Numbered from the stretch's first letter, positions 46,020-55,664 are shown. The stretch: 64,000 nucleotides of DNA from Lachnospiraceae bacterium (GCA_015057025.1 SVFD01000001.1:372001-436000); one strand, 5' to 3'. The notes: generated by a model from the letters alone, not told the origin. Translations and numbers: made by a program.

Positions 46020-47498
46020 ATGGTTAGAAAGAGCGGAGTTTTACTGGCAATCAGCAGTTTGCCGTCGAAGTACGGTATTGGTTGTTTTTCGAAGGAAGCG
46101 TATGATTTTGTAGATTACCTGGTGGCAGCAGGCCAGCATTACTGGCAGGTGCTTCCCATGGGACCTACCGGTTACGGCGATTCGCCGTATCAGTCCTTCT
46201 CAACCTTTGCCGGAAATCCTTATTTTATTGATTTGGAAGATTTGATTGAACGTAAGTGGTTGACGGCGAAAGAATGTGATGCGGTTGACTTTGGCGATAT
46301 GGAGCAATACGTAGATTACGAGAAAATTTACAAAGGAAGATTTAAATTACTCCGTAAGGCTTATGAGAGATCCAATATTGCTGAAAATGAAGACTTTATC
46401 GCTTTCTGTGAGGAAGAAAAGGACTGGCTGCCGGATTATTGTCTTTATATGGCAATCAAGGATGAAAATAGCGGTAAAAGCTTTATAGAATGGCCGGAGA
46501 AGCTTCGCATGAGAGATAAAAAAGAAATTGCGGTGGCGAAACGCCGTCTTGCAACTGAGATTGAGTTTTATGCCTTTTTACAGTATATGTTTACTTTGCA
46601 GTGGCTTTCTATTAAAGACTATGCAAATGATAAAGGTATTGAAATTATTGGGGATATTCCTATTTATGTGGCATATGACAGCGCAGATACATGGGCGAGA
46701 CCGGAATTATTTCTCTTGGATGAAGAAGGATATCCTACCGGCGTAGCAGGCTGTCCCCCTGATTATTTTTCAAAGACCGGTCAGTTGTGGGGAAATCCTT
46801 TGTATGACTGGGATTACCACGAGGATACTGAATTTGAGTGGTGGATTGACAGAATGGCACAGTGCTTTAAATTGTACGATATGGTGCGCATTGACCACTT
46901 CAGAGGCTTTGATGAATACTACAATATTCCTTACGGTGATGAGACTGCTGAGTTTGGTGAGTGGGAGTACGGACCGGGGTTTGAGTTGTTCCGCGCTATG
47001 AGAGAGGCTTTGGGTGATAAGCCGATTATTGCAGAGGATTTGGGACTCTTAACAAAATCGGTCATTCGTCTTGTAAAACGTACCGGTTACCCGGGAATGA
47101 AGATTTTAGAATTTGCTTTTGACTCCAATGAAGAGAATGATTATCTTCCGCATAATTTTATAAGAAATTGCGTGGTATATACAGGTACTCATGATAATGA
47201 TACGGTGCAGGGCTGGTATGCGTCTGCAAACAGAAATGATAAGAAGCAGATTAAGGCTTATCTTGGCGTGCCTAACAGTAAAAATCTTCATTGGGATATG
47301 ATTCGTTTGGCAGAAGCCAGCGTTGCAGATACTGCGATTATTCCCATGCAGGATATTTTAGGTCTTGGTTCTGAGGCAAGAATGAATATTCCTTCTACCA
47401 TGGGATTAAACTGGAAGTGGAGATTGCTTCCCGGACAGCTGAAGGATGAAGATGCCGCACAGCTTTATGAAATGACGAAGGTGTACGGCAGATTATAA
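46020..47498 (+). CDS. malQ: 4-alpha-glucanotransferase (amylomaltase)
   Basis: A GH77 enzyme of 492 residues that disproportionates maltooligosaccharides. The catalytic residues appear as D292 (VRIDHFRGF), E339 (IIAEDLG) and D392 (GTHDNDT). The N-terminus (SGVLLAISSLPSKYGIG) and LPMGPTGYGDSPYQSFSTFAGNPYFID are highly typical. GGGGG lies about eight bases before the ATG. It is the second gene of the glgP operon and is followed by palindrome B. Confidence 0.96.
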   Translation: MVRKSGVLLAISSLPSKYGIGCFSKEAYDFVDYLVAAGQHYWQVLPMGPTGYGDSPYQSFSTFAGNPYFIDLEDLIERKWLTAKECDAVDFGDMEQYVDYEKIYKGRFKLLRKAYERSNIAENEDFIAFCEEEKDWLPDYCLYMAIKDENSGKSFIEWPEKLRMRDKKEIAVAKRRLATEIEFYAFLQYMFTLQWLSIKDYANDKGIEIIGDIPIYVAYDSADTWARPELFLLDEEGYPTGVAGCPPDYFSKTGQLWGNPLYDWDYHEDTEFEWWIDRMAQCFKLYDMVRIDHFRGFDEYYNIPYGDETAEFGEWEYGPGFELFRAMREALGDKPIIAEDLGLLTKSVIRLVKRTGYPGMKILEFAFDSNEENDYLPHNFIRNCVVYTGTHDNDTVQGWYASANRNDKKQIKAYLGVPNSKNLHWDMIRLAEASVADTAIIPMQDILGLGSEARMNIPSTMGLNWKWRLLPGQLKDEDAAQLYEMTKVYGRL

Positions 47499-47511
47499 AG
47501 GTATAAGTAAA

Positions 47512-47682
47512 TATAATAAGGTGGACGCCCCGAAATATATCTATATTCTTCTTATGCACGTTCTCACTCTGTGAAAAACGTAGCGGTACATAAGGTTGTA
47601 AAAGACACAACCTAAGTACCGACGCTTTTCAAAGGCATGCGAAGAATATAGATATATTTCGGGGCTGTTTTACGTTATTATG
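47512..47682. repeat. Long intergenic palindrome B (about 170 bp)
   Basis: A perfect 25-bp inverted repeat (47527-47551 and 47641-47665, starting GCCCCGAAATATATC) is extended outward by ATAATAA/TTATTAT. The apex contains GTAGCGGTACATAAGGTTGT (from 47580) against ACAACCTAAGTACCGACG (47607-47624). The right strand keeps the CTAAGTACCGACG core also found in palindrome C. It lies between convergent malQ and the CYTH gene and contains no gene. Confidence 0.88.
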
Positions 47683-47731
47683 AAAAAATATGTAAGCAAT
47701 ATTTAAGTGATAAAAACAAATGATAATAAAT

Positions 47732-47777
47732 AATGCCGTACGCTGATTGGTGAAATTGTGTACGGCATTTGTTTTAT
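47732..47777. terminator. Bidirectional terminator between malQ and the CYTH gene
   Basis: AATGCCGTAC (47732-47741) pairs with GTACGGCATT (47760-47769). T runs follow on the plus strand and A-rich sequence precedes it for the minus strand. Confidence 0.75.
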
Positions 47778-47788
47778 TGAATATAATT

Positions 47789-48235
47789 TTAGAACATCTT
47801 ACTAAGCTCTGAATTTGAGAAGGAGCGGTCTTCGGTCACATCTTTTTCAAACCACGCAGGTGGAGTAAAAGCATTGGCTTCCTCGATGCTTTCAAATTCT
47901 ACTTCTGCAAGTACCAAAGGTGCCAGAGGCGCTTCGAATACGTCCAATTCAATAGTGAGTTTCTCATTGTAAGGAATGCGATAACGCTTCTTGGAAATAA
48001 TCAGACCGTCGGCTTTTTCGCGTAAGTGGTAGTAGGCATCTTCGTTTAAGGGGAGATTGTATTCTTCTCTGGCAAGGAAGCCTTTTCCTTTGTACGTAAG
48101 ATAAAAGTCGTCATTTTCGCGGCGGACGCGGACGACAGGATTGGTATTTAAATAAGCTTGCTCGAGAGTGAGACAAGGGTACTGTTCTAAGTTGCTTGGT
48201 AACTTGTTTATTGTAAATTTTCTTTCAATTTCCAT
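47789..48235 (-). CDS. CYTH-domain protein (triphosphate tunnel metalloenzyme family)
   Basis: A 148-residue CYTH protein. The signature MEIERKF starts at 48235 on the minus strand behind AAGGAG. A longer frame back to 48295 adds 20 unlikely residues. Alternating charged beta strands (VRVRRENDDFYLTYKGKG, LTIELDVFEAPLAPLVLAEVEFES) form the tunnel that binds triphosphates. Members include adenylate cyclase class IV, thiamine triphosphatase and inorganic triphosphatase; which one applies cannot be told. It is a single gene, convergent to malQ. Confidence 0.88.
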   Translation of the reverse strand: MEIERKFTINKLPSNLEQYPCLTLEQAYLNTNPVVRVRRENDDFYLTYKGKGFLAREEYNLPLNEDAYYHLREKADGLIISKKRYRIPYNEKLTIELDVFEAPLAPLVLAEVEFESIEEANAFTPPAWFEKDVTEDRSFSNSELSKMF

Positions 48236-48393
48236 AGGGGCTCCTTTTTTTGAATTGAATAAATGTGCCGGCGAGTACAAACATCCTTCAAACATAATGT
48301 TTATGGCATCAGCAACATATTCTTCACATCACAATTATAGCAGAAAAGCGTGTACATATACAAGAAAGGAAAGGGTTTTATTCAAAAACAGGA

Positions 48394-48404
48394 TATGGTA
48401 TAAT
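48394..48404 (+). promoter_or_regulatory. Extended -10 element upstream of the mgtC-like gene
   Basis: TGG directly precedes TATAAT (48399-48404), 46 bases before the ATG. The -35 region is weak. Confidence 0.4.
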
Positions 48405-48449
48405 GTATGCAAATAAAATGAGCCAGTTAGCTTCGAAAGGAGGTATCCT

Positions 48450-49151
48450 ATGACTTGGTTAGAGGCTTTAAGTGATTTTAATGTAATTTCGGTTGTGGTG
48501 CGCGTGTTTCTGGCAATGTTTCTTGGCGGATGTATTGGTTTGGAACGCGAGAAGAGTAAACGGCCGGCAGGGTTCCGCACACATATTTTAGTGTGCGTAG
48601 GTTCTTGTATGACAGCGCTGATAGGTTTGTATGTGGTGTATGTTATGGGGGCAACTTCGGATCCTTTACGTATTGCGGCGCAAGTTATTTCCGGAATTGG
48701 TTTTCTTGGTGTAGGAACTATCCTTGTCAAAGAACACGATCACATTACAGGACTTACCACTGCGGCAGGACTTTGGACTACGGCGGCAATCGGTATTGCC
48801 TGCGGTTACGGCTTTTATATTGGTGCATTGCTTGGTACTTTGGTTGTGGCAATTACCTCTGCGATTTTATATAAGCTGGAAGGAAGAGGGCGCAAGAAGA
48901 ATCGAAAGGTGACCTTGTACATAGAAATAGAAGGTTTGGATTGCTTGAATGAGTACATTGATTGGATTAATGATACATACAAGGCAAGAAGTGTTACCGT
49001 GGTTGCACCGAGAAGTGCAACTCTCGGAAATGTAGGCTTAGAAGCGGTGTTGCCGGTAGTTGGTAATGAGGATATGAAAGTAGTGCTTGAGACTGTGAGA
49101 AAGAAGGAAAACGTGGTATTTGCTATGGAAAGCGTAAAGCGGGAAAAGTAA
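48450..49151 (+). CDS. MgtC/SapB family membrane protein
   Basis: A 233-residue protein with four to five N-terminal membrane helices and the MgtC hallmark GGCIGLEREKSKRPAGFRTHIL. A soluble C-terminal domain of about 85 residues follows (KVTLYIEIEGLDCLNEYIDW), resembling an ACT-like fold. The family is linked to magnesium homeostasis and control of ATP synthase in pathogens; its function in commensal Firmicutes is unclear. AAAGGAGG is placed well. Confidence 0.9.
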   Translation: MTWLEALSDFNVISVVVRVFLAMFLGGCIGLEREKSKRPAGFRTHILVCVGSCMTALIGLYVVYVMGATSDPLRIAAQVISGIGFLGVGTILVKEHDHITGLTTAAGLWTTAAIGIACGYGFYIGALLGTLVVAITSAILYKLEGRGRKKNRKVTLYIEIEGLDCLNEYIDWINDTYKARSVTVVAPRSATLGNVGLEAVLPVVGNEDMKVVLETVRKKENVVFAMESVKREK

Positions 49152-49189
49152 AATTGCAGGTGTAAAGCAGGCAAGGGAGCGTCTTATTT

Positions 49190-49588
49190 ATGTGGCTTTT
49201 ATTTATATTGTTTCAGGAATTTTACATTCCGATTGTATTAGGACTTTTTGCCGTAGCGGCATTGCTTTTTGTTATTGTAGGATATTTTGCGAAGAAAAAA
49301 AGTCTTATATGGATTTCAGGAAGCACTTTGGCTTTTTTGATCATTGGAATTGTGGCGTTTTTTATATTATTCCCTACAGAGTTTCCATATGTAGATTTAT
49401 GGGTATTCGGTAAAACCAAAGAGCAGATTATAGAAGTGTATGGTGAGCCTGAGTATAATGAATATAGGGAATTGGCGTATGAAACAAAATGGATATTTTT
49501 GGATATGTTTTATTATGTCATAGAATTTGATGAGGACGGGAGAGCATATAAAATGTATGAATCTACGTATGTGGGCCCGGGAGGCTGA
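49190..49588 (+). CDS. Small membrane protein, unknown function
   Basis: A 132-residue protein with two N-terminal hydrophobic helices (about 2-30 and 37-60). A soluble C-terminal half follows, with an SmpA/BamE-like start (WVFGKTKEQIIEVYGEPEY), a pattern common in small lipoproteins and membrane proteins. It lies 38 bases after the MgtC-like gene, probably in the same transcript, and ends at a strong terminator. Confidence 0.65.
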   Translation: MWLLFILFQEFYIPIVLGLFAVAALLFVIVGYFAKKKSLIWISGSTLAFLIIGIVAFFILFPTEFPYVDLWVFGKTKEQIIEVYGEPEYNEYRELAYETKWIFLDMFYYVIEFDEDGRAYKMYESTYVGPGG

Positions 49589-49620
49589 TAAAGGGTTAAA
49601 GTGAAGAATGAATAATCAAA

Positions 49621-49652
49621 AATGCATCCTGTTAAAAGGATGCATTTTTTTA
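49621..49652. terminator. Bidirectional terminator
   Basis: AAATGCATCC (49621-49630) and GGATGCATTT (49639-49648) with flanking A and T runs can serve both the plus-strand membrane protein gene and the minus-strand cysK. Confidence 0.88.
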
Positions 49653-49689
49653 AATAAAAGTTATAAGTTAATAAAGCAGATACTATAAA

Positions 49690-50592
49690 TTAAATCAACG
49701 CAGTACTGAAATATCTCTCAACTCTGTCAGGAAGGATAGTTGCAATTACTTTATCCTTGCCGTATTTCTCGGCCATCTTCTTGGCTGCCCATACATTGGC
49801 ACCTGCTGAGGTTCCGCAAAGTAAACCTTGAACCCGTGCCAATTCTCTAGCGGTTTCAATGGCGTCTTCATCGGTTACTTCCACAATATCATTAATAATA
49901 GACACATCTAAAATATCGGGGATAAAACCATCGCCTATGCCCTGAATCTGGTGAAGACCGGGTTCGTCACCGAGAAGCGCGGATACGTTCTTAGGTTCTA
50001 CCGCAACAATCTTGGTGTTGGGGTTCTTTTCTAATAAATATTTGGATACACCCTGTAATGTTCCGCCGCTGCCGATACCGGAAACATAGATATCAATCTG
50101 TTGACCAAGCTGATCGCAAAGTTCAACGGCAGTGGTTTTATAATGAATATCAGGGTTTGCAGGGTTTTGGAACTGCTGAGGTACAAAATACTTATCAGAA
50201 GAAGCAGCAATACGTTCCGCTTCTTCTACAGAACCGCCGATGCTTAATTCGGGAGGTGTTAAAATAAGTTCTGCACCTAAAGCGCGAATGATTTTCTTGC
50301 GTTCTTCACTCATATTTTCAGGCATAACGATAATTACCTTGTAGCCCTTGCGGATGCCGCAGAGTGCAAGACCGATACCGGTATTGCCGGAAGTAGGTTC
50401 AATAATGGTCATGCCGGGTTTTAATTTGCCGGATTTCTCGGCTTCGTCCAACATATTCTTGGCAATACGGTCTTTGATACTACCGCCGGGGTTTAAAAAC
50501 TCGGCTTTGGCAAAAATATTCAACCCTGTTGTTTCTTTTAAAGAAATCAAGGGAGTGTTTCCGATTAAGTCTAAAACGTTTGTGTAATACAT
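49690..50592 (-). CDS. cysK: Cysteine synthase A (O-acetylserine sulfhydrylase)
   Basis: A PLP enzyme that makes cysteine from O-acetylserine and sulfide, 300 residues. The PLP Lys is K40 in NPGGSIKDRIA. The substrate loop is PTSGNTGIG (about 67-74), and the cofactor phosphate loop is GIGSGGTLQG. The start is at 50592 on the minus strand. A long palindrome begins 26 bases upstream of the start and may lie in the leader. Confidence 0.95.
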   Translation of the reverse strand: MYYTNVLDLIGNTPLISLKETTGLNIFAKAEFLNPGGSIKDRIAKNMLDEAEKSGKLKPGMTIIEPTSGNTGIGLALCGIRKGYKVIIVMPENMSEERKKIIRALGAELILTPPELSIGGSVEEAERIAASSDKYFVPQQFQNPANPDIHYKTTAVELCDQLGQQIDIYVSGIGSGGTLQGVSKYLLEKNPNTKIVAVEPKNVSALLGDEPGLHQIQGIGDGFIPDILDVSIINDIVEVTDEDAIETARELARVQGLLCGTSAGANVWAAKKMAEKYGKDKVIATILPDRVERYFSTALI

Positions 50593-50617
50593 AGTGGCTC
50601 CATTTCTTCATAGTGAA

Positions 50618-50830
50618 GTCTTTTCAGATGCAGGGGCGCAACTCTTTCATGGATATTTTACTTTCTCTTTCAGACGCGCTCGCGCTCGGTTTCGTGCGTA
50701 ACGGATACTAAGCTCATGAAACAAATTAATTTGTTCATTCGCTAAGTACCGACGTACTCAAACGGTCTTCAATAGAAATGTAAAATTCCATTCAGAGTTT
50801 GCAAAACATACTGCAATTCTCTGAAAAGAC
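50618..50830. repeat. Long intergenic palindrome C (about 210 bp), upstream of cysK
   Basis: GTCTTTTCAG (50618) is mirrored by CTGAAAAGAC (ending 50830), and the arms match with small bulges along most of their length. The apex holds CGTAACGGATACTAAGC (50697-50713) and GCTAAGTACCGACG (50741-50754). The left arm carries GCGCTCGCGCTCGG as an unpaired insert, like palindrome A. It is shared in core with palindromes A and B and contains no gene. Confidence 0.85.
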
Positions 50831-50877
50831 ATATCTTATATGTATATATAATATGCATGCATTCGCACACTTTCTAT

Positions 50878-50906
50878 ATTATAGTACATTTCTTTATGAA
50901 AAACCA
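50878..50906 (-). promoter_or_regulatory. Possible cysK promoter upstream of palindrome C
   Basis: On the minus strand, TATAAT (50878-50883) has a weak TGGTTT 17 bases upstream. If used, the whole palindrome would be transcribed as a cysK leader. Confidence 0.3.
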
Positions 50907-50972
50907 TTGTTTTATTGGATTTTCTTAAGGATTCTTTGAAAAGCAGTAAGAGAAGGGTTTAAGCATACAACC

Positions 50973-51010
50973 TAAAAAACCTCCCCCACGAATCCGTGAG
51001 AGAGGTCTTT
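50973..51010 (-). terminator. Terminator downstream of cellobiose phosphorylase
   Basis: On the minus strand ACCTC and CACG pair with CGTG and GAGGT, followed by TTTTTT. It lies about 120 bases after the stop at 51130. Confidence 0.75.
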
Positions 51011-51034
51011 TAACTAAAGTTAAAGCATTATTGC

Positions 51035-51107
51035 GCAGCTCGCGGAAAGGAATATTGTTGCTGTGCAACACCGCTCGCGCGCAGAGAATGTGGCGAGCAC
51101 ATTCTCT
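51035..51107. repeat. GC-rich hairpin cluster downstream of cellobiose phosphorylase
   Basis: AGAGAATGTG (51083-51092) and CACATTCTCT (51098-51107) form a perfect 10-bp stem. Beside it, GTTGC/GCAAC (about 51057-51069) sits within a GCGCAGCTCGCGG-like and CCGCTCGCGCGC frame. The CGCTCGCGCG word recalls the bulge in palindromes A and C. It lies between the stop at 51130 and the terminator. Confidence 0.55.
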
Positions 51108-51129
51108 ATATAAAAGTATAAAGTTTGGA

Positions 51130-53613
51130 TTAGCCAAGTGTTACAACTACATTGTAAACTTCTTTGCCATTTTCGTAAGGGATGATGCATCCGTCTACTT
51201 CCTGTCCGTCAACTACCAATGATTTAACGCCCTTGCATACATGAGAAGGGTTCTTAATGGTAATGTTGTAAACAGCGCCTCTAAACTGACGAGTAGCAGT
51301 AAGTCCGTCCCAAGCTGCGGGGATGGAAGGATCAATCTTCAAACCATCGAAGTCAGGAGCGATACCGAGAATGTACTGTGAAATAGCTACCATGTTCCAA
51401 GCTGCAGTACCGGTCAACCATGAGTTCTTACCCTGACCAAAGTTCTTGCCGGGTCTGCCGATATCGGAACCTGCGTCCTTACCACCGATCATCTGACCGT
51501 ATACATAAGGCTCAGTCTTGTGGATATCAGAGGTTTCCTCAGTGAAAGCAGGAGCAATCTTTGAGTAGTACTCAAATGCCTTGTCTCCACGACCAGCGTA
51601 TGCTTCTGCACAGATAATCCATGCATTATTGTGAGTGAAGATACCTGCGTTTTCTTTGTAACCGCCGGGATAAGTAGAAATCTCACCATACTGGATATAG
51701 TACTTGGTGAATGCGGGGTTGTTAAGTACGAGACCGAAGTCTGTATTCAGGTATTTATCAATAGAGTTCAAAGTCTTGATATCAGCGCCTTCTTCTTTAC
51801 CGATATCAGACATAACTGCGAATCCCTGAGGCTCGATGAAGATCTTACCTTCTTCACATTCCTTAGAACCCATCTTAGCGCCTGTTGCATCGTATGCTCT
51901 TAAGAACCAGTCGCCATCAAATGCATGATCCATAACAGCTTTCTTCATCTTATCGATTTCAGCCTGAGCAGCTGCAGCTTCTTCGTCCTTGCCTAAGTGC
52001 TTCAAAATAGAAACATAGTTAGGACCTGCATAAGTAAAGAGAGTAGCAACGAATACGGATTCAGCTACCTTAGAGTAGCCACCTTCTGCTGCAAACTTAG
52101 GATTGGTGTAAGTCTGGAAAGATTCACCGGGTGTATCTGAGTAGCAAGAAAGGTTGATACAGTCGTTCCAGTCTGCTCTCATTGCAAGAGGTAAACCATG
52201 AGGTCCTAAGTTGTTAACGATATGATAGAAGGAAACCTTCAAGTGATCCAACATAGGCTGTGCGATAGACATATCATTGTCATAAGGAACCATCTCATCA
52301 AGGATGCTCCAGTCGCCTGTTTCTTTAATATATGCAGAAACAGAAAGGATTAACCATAAAGGATCATCGGAGAAGTCACCACCGATATCAGAGTTACCCT
52401 TCTTAGTAAGAGGCTGATACTGATGGTAGCAACCACCGTCGGGGAACTGAGTAGAAGCGATATCAATGATACGTTCTTTTGCTCTGTCGGGAATCTGATG
52501 TACAAATCCGAGAACATCCTGGTTTGAATCACGGAAGCCCATACCACGACCGATTCCAGACTCGAAGTAAGAAGCGGAACGTGAAAGGTTGAAAGTAACC
52601 ATACACTGATACTGATTCCAGATGTTAACCATTCTGTTAACCTTGTCATCAGGAGTGTCTACGGTCAGGATACCAAGGAGCTTATCCCAGTAAGCCTTCA
52701 AATCAGCCATACCCTGAGCAAATTTCTCGGGGCTGTTGAACTGCTCGATCATCTTGAGTGCTTTTACTTTATTAATTGTCTTGCCGTCTGCCTCGAATTT
52801 TTCTTCTACAGGCATCTCTACATAACCAAGTACGAATACGAGAGTCTTGGTTTCGCCGGGAGCAAGGGTGATCTTCTTGTAATGAGAAGCGATAGGTGCC
52901 CAACCATCTGCGAAAGAGTCGGTTGCCTTGTTTGCAATAACTGCCTCGGGATTATTAAAACCGTTGTAAAGACCGATGAAGGAATCTCTGTCGGTATCAT
53001 AACCATCAATAGTATCGTTTACAGAGTAGAATGCGTAATGATTACGACGATCTCTGTACTCGGTCTTGTGGTAAATTACGGAATCCTTAACTTCTACACG
53101 ACCTGTAGAGAAGTTACGTTGGAAGTTGTTGCTGTCATCCTGTGCATCCCACAGACACCATTCTGCGAAAGAGAACAGGGAGAATGTTTTCTCTGAGCTA
53201 CCTTCGTTGGTCAAAACTACCTGCTGAACTTCGCCATCGTAATCCTGAGGAACGAAGAAAGTAACTTCTGCCTTCAAATCATTTTTCTTACCGGTAATAA
53301 TGGTGTAACCCATACCATGACGGCATTCGTAAGAGTCTAATTCTGTTTTGACAGGTGACCAACCGGGATTCCAGATGGTACCATTATCATTGATATAGAA
53401 ATAACGGCCGCCCATATCAATAGGAACGTTGTTATAACGATATCTGGTAATTCTACGGAGACGAGCATCTTTATAGAAAGAATATCCTCCGGCAGTGTTG
53501 GAAATCAACGAAAAGAAACCCTGTGTGCCCAGGTAGTTAATCCAGGGATAAGGTGTTCTTGGAGTTGTGATGACATACTCTCTGCGAGCGTCATCGAAAT
53601 AACCAAATTTCAT
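51130..53613 (-). CDS. Cellobiose phosphorylase (GH94)
   Basis: This cytosolic enzyme converts cellobiose and phosphate into glucose and glucose-1-phosphate. At 827 residues it fits cellobiose phosphorylase rather than the longer cellodextrin phosphorylase. The N-terminus ([20 protein letters not shown]) and [10 protein letters not shown] are highly typical. The catalytic Asp lies in [10 protein letters not shown] (D481/D484). The C-terminal part includes [18 protein letters not shown]. It is transcribed divergently from the sugar ABC transporter, which supports coordinate use of cellobiose. Confidence 0.95.
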   Translation of the reverse strand: MKFGYFDDARREYVITTPRTPYPWINYLGTQGFFSLISNTAGGYSFYKDARLRRITRYRYNNVPIDMGGRYFYINDNGTIWNPGWSPVKTELDSYECRHGMGYTIITGKKNDLKAEVTFFVPQDYDGEVQQVVLTNEGSSEKTFSLFSFAEWCLWDAQDDSNNFQRNFSTGRVEVKDSVIYHKTEYRDRRNHYAFYSVNDTIDGYDTDRDSFIGLYNGFNNPEAVIANKATDSFADGWAPIASHYKKITLAPGETKTLVFVLGYVEMPVEEKFEADGKTINKVKALKMIEQFNSPEKFAQGMADLKAYWDKLLGILTVDTPDDKVNRMVNIWNQYQCMVTFNLSRSASYFESGIGRGMGFRDSNQDVLGFVHQIPDRAKERIIDIASTQFPDGGCYHQYQPLTKKGNSDIGGDFSDDPLWLILSVSAYIKETGDWSILDEMVPYDNDMSIAQPMLDHLKVSFYHIVNNLGPHGLPLAMRADWNDCINLSCYSDTPGESFQTYTNPKFAAEGGYSKVAESVFVATLFTYAGPNYVSILKHLGKDEEAAAAQAEIDKMKKAVMDHAFDGDWFLRAYDATGAKMGSKECEEGKIFIEPQGFAVMSDIGKEEGADIKTLNSIDKYLNTDFGLVLNNPAFTKYYIQYGEISTYPGGYKENAGIFTHNNAWIICAEAYAGRGDKAFEYYSKIAPAFTEETSDIHKTEPYVYGQMIGGKDAGSDIGRPGKNFGQGKNSWLTGTAAWNMVAISQYILGIAPDFDGLKIDPSIPAAWDGLTATRQFRGAVYNITIKNPSHVCKGVKSLVVDGQEVDGCIIPYENGKEVYNVVVTLG

Positions 53614-53689
53614 ACATCTTTCTCCTTATTCTATTTGTATTCTTATATAAGTAGGAACGGTTAAGTTCAAACCGGACCTCATGTCCTAA

Positions 53690-53719
53690 ATTATACAATA
53701 ACTATATATAGAAAAGCAA
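53690..53719 (-). promoter_or_regulatory. Candidate promoter of cellobiose phosphorylase
   Basis: On the minus strand TTGCTT (53714-53719) and TATAAT (53690-53695) are 18 bases apart. The leader contains short inverted repeats (GGAC/GGTCC; CGGTT/AACCG), possible operator elements. Confidence 0.45.
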
Positions 53720-53903
53720 GAAGATTTAAGGTAAAACAATAAGGATTCTTTATAATAAATATAAATAAGGAATAATATGCCTGATATTTAAAAGATATTA
53801 AAAAGAGGGTGAAAGGTAATATAATAATGTAAAATGTGAATTGTGAAAGATATTCGTTTTAAAAATGAACAAAAAAACAATAAAAAATGAACAAAATATG
53901 AAC

Positions 53904-54005
53904 GAAAAACTGTTATTTTTCCACAAAAGTATGAAAATTATACAAAAATAACAGAAAAAAGCTTGCTTTCATGGAAAAACTGTTATATACTTACCTTGCT
54001 AGCAA
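53904..54005 (+). promoter_or_regulatory. Repeat-rich promoter of the sugar ABC transporter
   Basis: TTGCTT (53963-53968) and TATACT (53986-53991) lie 17 bases apart. GAAAAACTGTTAT occurs at 53904-53916 and again at 53974-53986, overlapping the -10 start. CTGTTATTTTT (53910-53920) is inverted at 53944-53954. A 10-bp palindrome TTGCTAGCAA (53996-54005) sits at the likely transcription start, a good operator position. Confidence 0.6.
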
Positions 54006-54078
54006 AAGCAGAGCTTCTCTGTTGAGCTGGCAGAAACTATTAACAACACTATAATAATTAAGAGGAGGAAAACAAAAA

Positions 54079-55539
54079 GTGAAAAAGAAATTATTGAGTG
54101 TATTGTTATCTACAGCAATGGTTGCAGCTCTTTTAGTTGGTTGTGGCGAAGACGCACCTGCAACTGACGGCGGCACAACAGATGGTGGCGACGTAACTTC
54201 AGAAGACGGCGGCGCTGCAGCTGACGTTCCTGAGTGGGTTGAACCTACTTATGAATATTCAGCAACAACTTCAGACGATGGTACAGTTCTTAACATCTAC
54301 TGCTGGAACGACGAATTCCAGAGACGTGTTCAGGATCACTTACCTGGTTACACCTATACAGAAGGTGCAACAGATGAAGCTACAGGAAACCCTGTAGGTG
54401 ATTACAACGGAACTAAGGTTGTATGGTGGATCACACCTAACGAAGGTACAGCATACCAGGATAACCTTGACTCTAACTTAGCTAAGCAGGCAGATGCAGA
54501 TGCAGACAGCAAGATCGATATCTTCTTGGTTGAAGCTGACTACGCTTTGAAGTATGTTGACAGTAATGCTTCACTTGCTCTTGAAGATTTAGGTATCACA
54601 GACGCTGATCTTGCAAATCAGTATCAGTATACTAAGGACGTTGTAACTGACATGAACGGAAAGATTAAAGGCTCTTCATGGCAGGGATGCCCCGGTGTAT
54701 TAATTTACAACCGTGCGGCTGCTACAGAAGTTCTTGGTGCTGATGATTACGATACTGTACAGGCAGCAGTTAAGGATTGGGATACATTCAACGCTACAGC
54801 TGCTAAGATGAAAGAAGCTGGATACTTAATGACTTCTACAGTATATGACACATACCGTGTATACTCTAACAACGTAACATCTAAGTGGGTACAGAACGGT
54901 GTTATCACTGTTGATGCTAACATTGCTAAGTGGTGTGAAGATGCTAAGGCTATGGTAGACAACGGATACTCAACAACTTTTGACTTATGGTCAGAAGAAT
55001 GGTCAGCTGGTTTCTATCCTGCAGGTAAGGTATTCTGCTACTTTGGACCCGCTTGGTTAGTAAACTTCTCTATGGCTGCTGACAAAGAAGGCTCTATCGG
55101 TTACGAAGGTGGCTGGGGTGCTTGTGAAGGTCCTCAGGGCTTCTACTGGGGCGGTACATGGGCATGTGCAGCTAACGGAACTGACAATGCAACACTTGTT
55201 AAGGAAATCATCCTTACAATGACAACTGACGAAGCTGTTCTTAAGGAAATCGTTATGGATGACGATGATTTTGCTAACAACACAGTTGTTATGGATGAAA
55301 TTGCTAACTCTGACTATGCTTCAGCTGTATTCGGCGGACAGAACCCTATCGGTGTTTACGCTGGTGGCGTTAGCAAAGTAGACTTAAGCAACATCTCTAA
55401 GTGGGATCAGGGATGTAACGAAATCTTCCAGGCTACTATGAAGGATTACTTCACAGGCGCTAAGACATATGATGAAGCTTATGCTGAATTCATTAAGCAG
55501 GTTATTGAAAAATATCCTGAATTGGAAGCTTACAACTAA
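54079..55539 (+). CDS. Sugar ABC transporter substrate-binding lipoprotein
   Basis: A 486-residue family 1 extracellular solute-binding protein. It begins at GTG behind AGGAGG. The signal peptide ends in the lipobox LVGC (C22), so it is anchored to the outer face of the membrane. An acidic Gly/Thr/Asp linker follows (about 24-50). Many Trp residues in the mature part suit carbohydrate binding. Codon use is rich in ACA/GCT and optimal-looking, as in highly expressed genes. Position divergent from GH94 suggests cellobiose or cellodextrin; the ligand is inferred. Confidence 0.92.
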   Translation: MKKKLLSVLLSTAMVAALLVGCGEDAPATDGGTTDGGDVTSEDGGAAADVPEWVEPTYEYSATTSDDGTVLNIYCWNDEFQRRVQDHLPGYTYTEGATDEATGNPVGDYNGTKVVWWITPNEGTAYQDNLDSNLAKQADADADSKIDIFLVEADYALKYVDSNASLALEDLGITDADLANQYQYTKDVVTDMNGKIKGSSWQGCPGVLIYNRAAATEVLGADDYDTVQAAVKDWDTFNATAAKMKEAGYLMTSTVYDTYRVYSNNVTSKWVQNGVITVDANIAKWCEDAKAMVDNGYSTTFDLWSEEWSAGFYPAGKVFCYFGPAWLVNFSMAADKEGSIGYEGGWGACEGPQGFYWGGTWACAANGTDNATLVKEIILTMTTDEAVLKEIVMDDDDFANNTVVMDEIANSDYASAVFGGQNPIGVYAGGVSKVDLSNISKWDQGCNEIFQATMKDYFTGAKTYDEAYAEFIKQVIEKYPELEAYN

Positions 55540-55572
55540 TTTGAACAATTAGTAAATGCTAAATAGAAGAAG

Positions 55573-55607
55573 CGCCTGCCTATTGTTATAGTGGGCAGGC
55601 GTTTTTT
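55573..55607 (+). terminator. Terminator between the binding protein and permeases
   Basis: CGCCTGCC (55573-55580) pairs with GGCAGGCG (55594-55601), followed by TTTTTT. It likely reduces readthrough so that the binding protein is made in excess. Confidence 0.9.
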
Positions 55608-55664
55608 CAAGTATAAACGGCGATGAAAGTTTTTCTTGGATAATCAGGGGATAATAGCCGGAAG

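Noticed and set aside
50925-51137. Minus-strand open frame of 70 codons between cysK and cellobiose phosphorylase
   Set aside because: It runs through a terminator and hairpins and overlaps the end of the GH94 gene; composition is not protein-like.
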